From Rhizopus sp. PT2906 (lineage: Eukaryota; Mucoromycota; Mucoromycetes; Mucorales; Rhizopodaceae): a stretch of DNA of 64,000 nucleotides. The notes under the pieces were generated by a model. That model made no database searches. It was given only the letters and a program-made list of their open reading frames with translations, and had not been told where the DNA came from. Position 1 is the first letter of the stretch, and every line of letters starts with the position of its first letter. Position numbers and translations under genes: made by a program. Shown here piece by piece: positions 55,751 through 64,000 of the stretch. The DNA is taken from assembly GCA_025529335.1 (NCBI GenBank), contig JAMYHX010000208.1:1-64000 (forward strand), in the 5' to 3' direction.

Positions 55751-56711
55751 AGACTATCTGCTCAGGAATTACTAGAGAGTCCCTTTTTAGCAATTGAACC
55801 TGATGTCATATTGTTGGCCAATGATGTTACATGCGAAGAAGGAGTTATCATACTACAGGTTGTCTTTAAAGGATCAGATAGACGAGCCGTAAAGTTTGAC
55901 TTTAATTATGTAAGGATCATTTGTATGAATAGAACAATATATGACTAAAGTTGTTAATATGTGCATATAGAATGAAGATAAAGCAGATGAAGTAGTATCG
56001 GAGATGGTAAGTTATCCTATTATACTCTTATTTTGTAACTCACACGTACAAAAAAAGATTGAAGAAAATGTGATACCCGCAAGACATCAAGAGTGGATCG
56101 TAAGCGAAATTAATCGCATTGTAGGAGAAATGGCAAAAAACTCAAATAAAAGCAGTGGAGAGAGCCAAGAGACAACAGTCTGGCGAAGAGAGTGCGATAG
56201 CAGAAAAGAATTAGAAAGATTGAAACAAGAACTACTCGTGGCACAAAAAAAGCTTCTAGAAGCAGAAAAGAGGTGCGTTCATTTATTGCAGCAGGCGATA
56301 ATAGCTGAAGAGAAAGAACAATTAGCTGTTCTTGAATTAGAAAAAGCCATATTAACCAAAGCCCTTCAAGAGGAAGCTTTACTGTCAGATGGAGAACCAT
56401 CGTCTCCAGAAACACTTTTGAACAATATTGTGGCAAAAGGTTTGTTTAGGACTATATTGATCTACATGCAGTTAATAACTTGACTTGTATGATTAGAATA
56501 TGATGACAATGTGATAATAGATATTTTTGTTGAGGATACATGTAAAGCAACCAAGAGGACACGATCAAAAGCAAGTGAATGGACTGAAAAATTAAAGGAA
56601 CAAGATATTTTAACAGTGGGTGACTTACGAGAGCTTATGGATGAGGACTGGTCCAATCTTGGTCTCACAATATTCGCTGTCCGTGCATTGAAAAATATGC
56701 TGCAAAAATAG
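54696..56711 (+). CDS. WNK-type (with-no-lysine) protein kinase
   Basis: The kinase domain has LLGRGTFKTVYKAIDREEGY, with a Lys in the glycine loop. EVAWNVI has Asn-Val instead of the usual AxK lysine, the WNK hallmark. Later motifs are HRDIKCDNIFVNG, IGDLGTAGTIW (DLG rather than DFG), GTPEFMAPEMYEEDGYNEKV and YAFGMCLIEMMTGDYPYAE. A coiled coil follows (KELERLKQELLVAQKKLLEA to about residue 500). After a final intron there is a SAM-like end, KEQDILTVGDLRELMDEDWS and NLGLTIFAVRALKNML. WNKs sense osmotic and chloride state and activate SPAK/OSR1 in animals. Budding yeasts lack them. Introns include one with an (ATT)n tract at 55713-55749. Confidence 0.88.
55713..55749. repeat. (ATT)n microsatellite in WNK intron
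   Basis: About 12 perfect ATT/TTA units inside an intron, ending just before the AG acceptor. Confidence 0.9.
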
Positions 56712-57283
56712 CAGTAATAACCCTTTATGAGGTATATCAAATAGACGTTGATTGTCACAGAATAAATTTATGAAAATACTTTATACATTCTATATTATTC
56801 AAGATGAGTATCACTAGTAAAGAAGAGAGAGTTGTCTAAGGATGTTATAGCATATTAATGCAGAAAGAACACACAAGGGGAAAAAAGAAACTAGATCAAG
56901 CAAGAAAGATAATGAGATCATATTTCTTGATATTATCTAATGCGATTTTTTTTTTTTTTTTTGCAAAGTAGACAAAAGAAATCCCCTTAGTGAATAAAGG
57001 CAATGACGCTGGACAATGCTCATGCGTAATGAAGAGGGAATATGTGTCAATACAAAAAGAAAGGTGAAAGGGATTCAGTATCCATAAATAGGCTACCATT
57101 AGAGTTATTTCAAGAAACAAAGCAATATCATATCTAAAAGGACGACAAAGGTTTGGTCATGAACCTTTATAATTGCTAAAGGACGTATGCCACTCCAAAA
57201 TGATAACTTGTCAGATGATTTATGCTTCGAGTGGTGTAACTTTTCTCTTTTCTTTTCTTTTCTTTTTTTTTTTTATACAAGCA
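56712..57283. other. Intergenic, no gene supported
   Basis: AT-rich with a poly-T tract at 56946-56962 and a T/C-rich leader at 57240-57275 ahead of the LITAF-domain gene. Confidence 0.5.
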
Positions 57284-57835
57284 ATGTCACAGATTCCACC
57301 TCACCGTATAAACAATCCTCACTTTGAGCAACCACCGCAATCACCAATCAACCCAACACTTTACCCAAAGCCACCTTATATATCGCAAAATACATATGCT
57401 TCTATGCCTCAGAACACTGTTCCAAATTACTCGCCACCACTTATGACTATGCCTCTTGCTCAGCCTGTTATGCCACAAGCACCTTACTATGGTGCACTGC
57501 AGCCTCCAATTGAACGACCGCCACAGCTGGGAGTTCCTTCAGATATGACCATTCAAAGTGTAGACTCGTTAACGACCAAGCCCGCTGTGGTTGAATGTCA
57601 GCACTGTCGCCAGCTCGTTTTGACTGTGGTTGATTATGATGTGGGCCTACTGACTGGATTATCGATGGTTGGATTATACATGTTAGGATGTCATAGTGGA
57701 GGGTGTCTTATACCTTACCTTTTTCCTTGGACAAAGGATGTTGTACATAGTTGTCCTGCTTGTAAAGAAAAGATTGCTACTTTTACAAGACTGGAAAGAG
57801 ATACGCATGTTCATGCAACCTATGACAGACAATAA
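57284..57835 (+). CDS. LITAF-domain membrane-associated protein
   Basis: 183 residues, single exon, start MSQIPPHRINNPHFEQPPQS at ATG 57284. The first 110 residues are Pro/Gln/Tyr-rich and disordered, with PxY-type motifs that could bind WW domains. The C-terminal LITAF domain has VECQHCRQLVLTVVDYDVG (first C-x2-C), an amphipathic hydrophobic insert GLSMVGLYMLGCHSGGCLIP, and VVHSCPACKEKIATFTRLER (second C-x2-C). These knuckles form one zinc site, and the hydrophobic insert anchors to endosomal or lysosomal membranes. Human LITAF/SIMPLE and fungal relatives act in late-endosome traffic; the specific role here is inferred. Confidence 0.9.
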   Translation: MSQIPPHRINNPHFEQPPQSPINPTLYPKPPYISQNTYASMPQNTVPNYSPPLMTMPLAQPVMPQAPYYGALQPPIERPPQLGVPSDMTIQSVDSLTTKPAVVECQHCRQLVLTVVDYDVGLLTGLSMVGLYMLGCHSGGCLIPYLFPWTKDVVHSCPACKEKIATFTRLERDTHVHATYDRQ

Positions 57836-57889
57836 AAAGCAACCTCATGATGATCATGTTTTCTTCTTTTTTTGTCGTCTTACAGTGCT

Positions 57890-58250
57890 CACAGTACCAG
57901 AAAATGCACAAGAAAATAGGCTAATGCTACGGACGCTTCCTTAGGACGCTACATGTGAAGTCATTATACAACTTCACACTACCAAAGCCTCTGCCTAACC
58001 TAAGTCTGTCCAGTTCACTCTGGCATAAATGTGAATTTATCATAATTACACTTGAGCGACAACATAAAACGAGAATAAATAAATCAATAATAACATTTCT
58101 CTTTATTTCTTCTTGAAAAGAAATAAACCAAGATGGCAAATTTATAAAGTTATGTTTAACATGGCGTCATGCGTTGAAAAGTTTTGTTGGACGATATCAT
58201 AGATAATGGATGGAGATAGCACTCGTAGTATTAGTCTAACTTCAAGTGCA
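57890..58250 (-). repeat. MITE-like TIR element, copy 3 (diverged, inverted)
   Basis: On the minus strand this follows copies 1 and 2 through most of their length: CTAATACTACGAGTGC at one end, TCCAACAAAACTTTTC and ACTTTATAAA in the body, GGACAGACTTAGGTTAGGCA further on, and CATTTTCTGGTAC at the other end. It has numerous substitutions and small gaps, so it is older than copies 1 and 2. The outer TIR on the 58250 side is eroded. Confidence 0.8.
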
Positions 58251-58850
58251 AACAATAATATCTTTAAGCAGCAGCAATCGAAAAATATTAGAACAAACAT
58301 ATGCATAATGAACAACATCAGATTGGAGAGGAAGAGAGGGCTACTTGGCACAGATTTTTCAATTTAAAGACATTATGGTATCTTATTTTGTTGAGACCCT
58401 CTATATACCCAAAGACCTTGTGATACTCAATAGCTTCAGAAACACTCTCCAATGCCTTTACTTTTGGGCGAGGTAATGTGGTTAAGTTAAGCAACGAAAC
58501 CAGGTTGGCGGCATATAGAAAAAAGAAAATATATTGTCTCGGATGTTGGCACTTCTTTCCGATCACTCAAATGATTGCCCATGTATAAGCTTTTGTACTA
58601 GTAATAAAACCATGCGAATTAAGTTAAGGAGAATGTAAACTGATTTATTCTTTGGTCATGAGTCAAGAATCGCTATAGTGCAATTTGGTCAATCAATTTT
58701 TCGCAAATTAATAATAAACAAAGTATAAAAAGAGGATCAAACACAGGTTTTTATGGGGGAAGGTTCGTAGTTCTACAACTTACTGCAACGCTTGTCCGCA
58801 GAGGCTGATCAAAGCTATAAATACAGCAGATGTATTCATCTTTACTTATC
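58251..58850. other. Spacer with unidentified debris
   Basis: A minus-strand 82-codon frame (58318-58566) containing LTTLPRPKVKALESVSEAIE looks partly protein-like but has no known domain or splice context. The remainder is AT-rich. Confidence 0.35.
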
Positions 58851-59577
58851 ATGGAGAAAACCAGCCTTTATTATTTTAACCTTGGCAAATCAACACTCGG
58901 GTCGTGGTGAAAACCTCAAATTATTTCTTATCGACGCTAGTTTGGAACATGACTATATACGCTTTAACCAAGAAACGAAATGGACAGAAATGAGGGAAGG
59001 AATAATAAAGGATGGTTACTATGCAGGTAGCGCTCCTTATATCAAGATGGGAAATAAGATAGTTGGTAGAACAGTACCAGTCATGCGTTACATCTCGGCC
59101 AAGTTGGGCAATAAATATCACGGTTCAACCGACAAAGAGAGTTATCTGTTGGACGTAGTATCTGACATGACGAATGACTGGTTTGAAAGCATAAAAAAGC
59201 TTCATATTGGAAATGAGGTAATGAATTGTGTAAGTGGTAAAGAAAAAGTACTGACAGGAATGGGCTGTAGGAAGAAAAAAACATGTCATATAGAAGTCAT
59301 TACTCCAAATTGGCTGAAAAAAGTTTGACAACTACTACTCATGCTATCAAGATGGGCCATATCTCTTGGGAAATAAGGCAAGTAGAACCATTGGATAATT
59401 AAGAAAAGCAGCCTAATGCTTGCCATTTAGATTACCTACCCTGATTTTTTGGTGTATCATCTTCTTGACGATGACCAGTGTCTGCAAAGACTGGATGAGT
59501 ATCCTAAACTAAAGATATTTGTTAAAGCTTTTGAAGAACGCCCAAATACCAAGGAACACTTGACTTCTCTCAGATAA
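58851..59577 (+). pseudogene. Glutathione S-transferase with two frame breaks
   Basis: Coding similarity runs from MEKTSLYYFNLGKSTLG at ATG 58851. A frame change near 58900 leads into RGENLKLFLIDASLEHDYIR, then IKDGYYAGSAPYIKMGNKIV and TVPVMRYISAKLGNKYHGST, which are the GST thioredoxin-fold blocks of the mu/sigma-like kind. LLDVVSDMTNDWFESIKKLH starts the helical domain. After an intron (GTAATG...CATATAG) the A run near 59314-59320 breaks the frame again before FDNYYSCYQDGPYLLGNK. A GCAAGT...TTTAG intron joins this to ITYPDFLVYHLLDDDQCLQR and the end HLTSLR with TAA 59575-59577. Two single-base breaks may be real decay or assembly errors; the rest is intact. Confidence 0.7.
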
Positions 59578-59716
59578 TATCTAAATGTACTTGTTTTTAT
59601 TAATCATTGTAAATATCAGTCTGTTGAAATAAAGCTTGTTCTTTACCGTATTTCAAATAAATAATGCTTATTTTTAATGACAATATATTATTCTATATTT
59701 TCTAGACAATGTAGTT

Positions 59717-62700
59717 TTAATACAAGGCTCTATTTTGCTCAAGGTCTGTTAAACCAAACGATCTTGCCCATTGATCGTCAGGGACCAAGGATCCAAAGAG
59801 TTCCTTCATTTGTTGACCAAGCTAAGTAAAAAAAGAAAACCGAGTTAAAACCTACAGCAAGTGATTAAGATGTTGCATCATCTATAATTACCTTATCCAG
59901 TTCAATAATAATACTTTCCATATTAACAACAAAAGCATAGTAAACCATATAGCATTCGTCTTTGACCGCTTCACTATCACTGCAATCCTTGTTCTTTTTC
60001 AAATCAGCAGTTATTTTAGGTAGCCGCTGTAACTTCAGCATCAACATTTCTCGAGCCTTTTCAGCGGGAGGCAAATAAGGTGGCAGAGGTGTCTTTAATT
60101 GTAAAGCAGAGGCCAGTAAGTAAAAGTATAATAGGACACAGCCCGCCATTTCCATAAGTTCTCTGCTTGCGGGAAGCATCAGGTCTTTTCGTACTTGAGT
60201 GGCCCAAATATCTTTCAAAATGACAATACGAATGGATAAAAACTTATCCAAGATACTTTGACAAGAAGCCAATATGGCTTCATATGTTTTGACAGGGAAT
60301 GGCCCTTTCAGTCGTGGTTCATTAGGGGCGTGAACAAGTAAGTCTTGCAGCTCAACCAGACTAACCTGGAGAGATAATTCCATATGCTGTAACTGTATAG
60401 ATCGTATCTCGTTTCGTCTAGCTAAGGCTTCAATCTCTTCAACAGATGTAACCATGTGGTTATCATGATCACTCTTGGGCATAATAAGGTCATATTCAGA
60501 GTATTCAGACACCAATTGTTTATAAAGCCATGACAATCGAATGAGTAGATCAGACAGCCCCTTTCTCATTTCTTTTCTTGCTTCATATGGCCAGACATAT
60601 GTTGTTACAATAAGACCTAGATAAATTCATTAGAAATAGTCGTTGCCATACCATATATTCATGTACCAATGACAACACCAACTGATACTGTTGCGCATCT
60701 CATAGTAGCAAGTTCAATGACACCAATTACTGTCTCCTCATCTTTGTGATTAAACATGAATGGAACAATCAAATTGTATGCGAGTAAGGAGAAAGTGCCA
60801 AATCTGCCATGCTTGTGGTTTAAGCTTACCCAGAAACAAGGAATAGAAAATGCCCAAGTAAAAAGAAGTAGCAGTGGCCCGTCATGAGGTATGAACAAAT
60901 AGAACAAGACAGCCACAATGGATCCTAGCATAGTAGAAAGCACTCGAAGTACTGCAACAAGGTTGGTGCCACCTACAGTTGGCGTCATGGCAGCTATTAC
61001 CTAAAGTAAAAGCATGAGGGTATGTTTTAGGAGCATACATTTATGTCAACCTACCGTGATTAATGTCCAATCCATTTTGTAAGTCTGAAAGTATTCTCTG
61101 GTTATAGGAATAAACGCCAAGGAAGCAATACCCACAGCAATCAGTGTTGACTTTAAAGCATATCGAACATTATGGCTTTTGAACAAAGAAAAGAATCCCC
61201 AGAGGCTCAAGAAAAACTTGCGAATCTTTGTCTTTGGCTTTGGAGTGTGTAATGTGTTTAGAGTGTTATGATTATTTGGAACAAAGGTGTCAGTAAACAG
61301 CTTTTGTGTTTTGGGCATGTAAGGAGTATTATCCTCATGACTAATAGGTTTGTAACAGCAGCAACACAAAAACCAAACTATATAAAGCCAAATGAATATC
61401 CTCTATCCTTCATATTATTTGTTTCTTACATGGAAAAAGAAAATGCTTCTTGAACCACCTCCAGACTCTTGATCCACTTCTATCTTGTTCTTCATCGTAT
61501 CCATAAACGGATTGAACGCATTCCACCAATACCATGAGTTCCTTTGCAAATTCTAGTAAGCAAAATACAAAAAAGTACACCAAAAAGACGTCTTGTGCTG
61601 CGAATTGGTTCATCAAATGAGATTGAAGATCATGTGGCTTGATATTAATTCCATGCTTTGAAGCAGCCTTTCGCATCTTTTGACGATACATCCTTGTCAG
61701 TGCCAATTGTTGAGATTCTTCAAAAAGAGAGATGGCCATGGCAAGGTTCTGTCTTAAAAGATAAAAACTTGGTGTCTCGGCAGTAGTCTGTCCAGTGAAT
61801 CGGCTTTGAAGATGGATGATTGTCTGTTTGCATGTATAAGCCAATGATTTCATAGGAGGTCTAACGGTTTTGATGAACTGGACGAGTGGGCCTTCGTCAG
61901 GCTTATTTCTATCAGGAATTTGCTCGGCTATTTCTGTCTCTTCTTCATCATCCCTTATACTATAAGCACTATTGTTTCTTGTATGTCCAGAAGAAGTTTG
62001 CTCCTTTCTCAATTCACATTCCATCTTCTTACGCTGATCACCTGCCTTCACATTGTATATTTTCTTTTTAGACAGCAATGATGGCTTGCTGACTTCATCT
62101 TCTGGACGCTCGATCGTGCCGTACGTTTTGTGATTGGCTGTAGATCTCATTACTTCAAACTGTAAGCCGCAACTGCTACGAAGACCGCCGATGTGCTGAG
62201 CGAGTCTCTGTAGACTAGATACAATTGCATCGTATCCATCTGCATGTAACCAAATGTCAAGGTTATAAAATTCCTTTTTAGCATCGTGGAGAGATGATTT
62301 TAAGGAAGTGAAGCTGGTGCGATGTGAGTTGATGGCGTTCTGCAAGCTTTTGTTGGCTGTGAATTCGGGAAGATCCGTGTCTAATAAAAAAGTCTTTGTA
62401 AGAAGCTTGAGCAATATCTTGATGGCCATGAGGGTATCATTGATGTCAGACCTAATGTATCATGTTGGTATTTATTTTGGATATACAGATTGCCTCTTAC
62501 TTTAGTTTTCTAGTGGCTGTCATTGGCCAAACAAGACAGCACACAGCTATTGATATAGCAGTGCCAATTGTGACAATGGCAAACATGTCCTCAATGAACG
62601 TCGCATCAAACTGAGCTGGTACCTCAGATCCCTCCTTCACAAGTACTGGGAATATGATCATGAAACCGAGTCCACAACCTAATGAATGGTGAGAATGATT

Positions 62701-63940
62701 GTATGGCAGGGCAATTGTCATAATTACCTGTTGCTATAGCAGGTTTGTTATAGCGAGCTTTGATAAAAGAGAGAATAAATGTGCTTCCAGCTAGCCAAAA
62801 GCCCACTGTGACGACGCAAGAGGTTACATAATAATCATGACTTCTTAAATAAATAGCAACCCACATACTTGTAAGAGAAACAAGCATAGCACACACTGTA
62901 TAAAGGATACCGTAGCCTGCAGCTTCGATGATGCCACCTATTGTCTTTGATGGATTAAAGAAGACGGTAACTGTAGCAATAACGTGACTGGAAAGTCTTG
63001 CAGTGCCCAGCATGTTATTGAGTGCTGGAATAAACGTGAATAAGGAGCCTAAAAGGTAGGCAAAACTGCATTTGAGAACCATTTTTTGTTTGTAAGACAA
63101 CTTCATCTTTTGTAATCTTAGTTGAATCCAGGCACCAAAAGCGGAGAGTAAACTTTGGTCCGGCTTTTTGTTTTTTGTCTTGTTGTATCCAGTATCTTCA
63201 TCACTTAACTCATGAGGCTGAAGGTCTTGAATGATCATATCTGGTGTGGACGTGGATGATTTCAAAAGTGCACACCGTTCCTCTTGTTCGATCAAATGAT
63301 GGTAAAAGCTAAGGGTAGAATGAGTTATGAGATATATCCTGGCTTCTTTTACTCACTCTTCTTCCTGACGTCTACTGATTGACTTGAGATTGTCATCTTC
63401 ATCATAATATGCAAAATTATAGTTTCCTCTATATTTCCTTTCGTATTCATAAGGTGTAGATATCGGTATAGTGGATAATGAGACTGATCTCTTCTGTCTT
63501 GTGCCATCGTCTAATACAACTTCATAATCCTCACTGAAATAGTCAAAGTATGAGCCAGCCGGAGAACCTGAAATGGCAGCACTGTCGAGTGATCCATAAT
63601 AAAATATGTTACTGGGGGTATGGTGACTCTGTATTGAATGTATGTTGGTTATGTAATCACGATCTTCAAAATGATCGTGATTGACCTTTGGTATCACCGA
63701 TCCTGTGATACTTGACTTACTAGCCTTGTCATAAGATGTGGTGATTTTGGATGTTGTAGGTTGAATGGTATCGTCCATTGGGTCTTGATGATCAATAGCA
63801 GTATGAAATGACTGTATTGAAAACCCACTTTTGCATGAGATTGATGGCATAGGTTGGACTGTATTGATCGTAGTTTGCTCTTCGTTGTCAGATTGGCTTT
63901 TATTTTCTAGTTCGTTTTTTTCAGAAATGGTAGAAAGCAT
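59717..63940 (-). CDS. FUSC/BRE4-like multi-pass membrane protein
   Basis: Large multi-exon gene starting MLSTISEKNELENKSQSDNE at ATG 63938-63940. About 195 disordered, Ser/Tyr-rich residues precede RRQEED spliced to FYHHLIEQEERCALLK. A first bundle of membrane helices follows (MVLKCSFAYLLGSLFTFIPA, ILYTVCAMLVSLTSMWVAIY, CVVTVGFWLAGSTFILSFI, IVTIGTAISIAVCCLVWPM), then a long cytosolic helical domain. A second bundle comes later (ALKSTLIAVGIASLAFIPIT, VLRVLSTMLGSIVAVLFYLF, LLLLFTWAFSIPCFWVSL). The C-terminus ends DQWARSFGLTDLEQNRALY, stop at 59717-59719. This two-bundle layout is that of the fungal Brefeldin-A-sensitivity (Bre4, DUF2421/FUSC) family, thought to be transporters. The substrate is unknown. 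At least seven introns. Confidence 0.82.
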
Positions 63941-64000
63941 CTTTGACTATATAAAAAGAGAAGAGAGAAGAAAGAAGAAAAAGAAAGAAAGTATATAAAT

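Overview
This window looks like nuclear DNA of an early-diverging fungus, most likely a Mucoromycota (Mucorales-type) species. The evidence is AT-rich DNA, dense genes on both strands split by introns of about 45-65 bases with GT...AG ends and TAAC/TTAAC-like branch sites, T/C-rich leaders before start codons, and a fungal gene set (MBP1-type APSES factor, EFR3, VMA12, RPN12, SNF5). It also has genes absent from yeasts but common in early-diverging fungi: a WNK-type kinase, a LITAF-domain protein and a ZCCHC10-like zinc knuckle. The species call is inference; no rRNA or other marker is present. I saw no tRNA, rRNA or CRISPR array.

Layout. 0-12.6 kb is compact housekeeping DNA: EFR3, a small unrecognised gene, a hydrophilic small protein, VMA12, aminopeptidase P, SDS3, cofilin, a ZCCHC10-like RS protein and proteasome alpha-6/SCL1. 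12.7-17.9 kb is an accessory block of decayed mobile DNA: a Fanzor/TnpB-like RNA-guided-nuclease relic, a TIR-bounded MITE-like repeat and a MULE/SWIM transposase relic. 18.2-38.5 kb is again gene-dense: SP-RING SUMO ligase, Sel1-repeat protein, G-alpha, BRF2-like factor, EF-hand protein, MIC10, SNF5, CCT2, MBP1, RAB5 and an F-box/LRR protein, with one decayed segment at 34.8-35.6 kb. 38.5-43.9 kb is a mobile-element graveyard: Tc1/mariner, piggyBac-like and Crypton-like tyrosine-recombinase relics plus a second MITE copy. 44.4-64 kb carries AP-1 mu, a second and different Fanzor-like relic, an O-fucosyltransferase-like protein, ERV14, RPN12, a Trx-Grx-Grx glutaredoxin, a WNK kinase, a LITAF protein, a third MITE copy, a frame-broken glutathione S-transferase and a large FUSC/BRE4-like membrane protein.

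Genes are not arranged by pathway. Several themes recur: proteasome (SCL1, RPN12), endomembrane traffic (RAB5, APM1, ERV14, VMA12, EFR3) and chromatin/transcription (SDS3, SNF5, MBP1, BRF2-like, SP-RING). Divergent pairs with intergenic regions of 173-224 bases (aminopeptidase P/SDS3, cofilin/ZCCHC10, RPN12/glutaredoxin) probably share promoters.

The most interesting content is the pair of diverged Fanzor-like relics. They share a characteristic order of motifs (an FxxxIxxDGF-type block, RuvC-I DPGR, a Lys/Arg-rich insert, the DEFR-SK block, and RuvC-III NRDxNAxKN). One copy has an intron at a site where the other has none. Both are broken, so any activity in this genome would need intact copies elsewhere.
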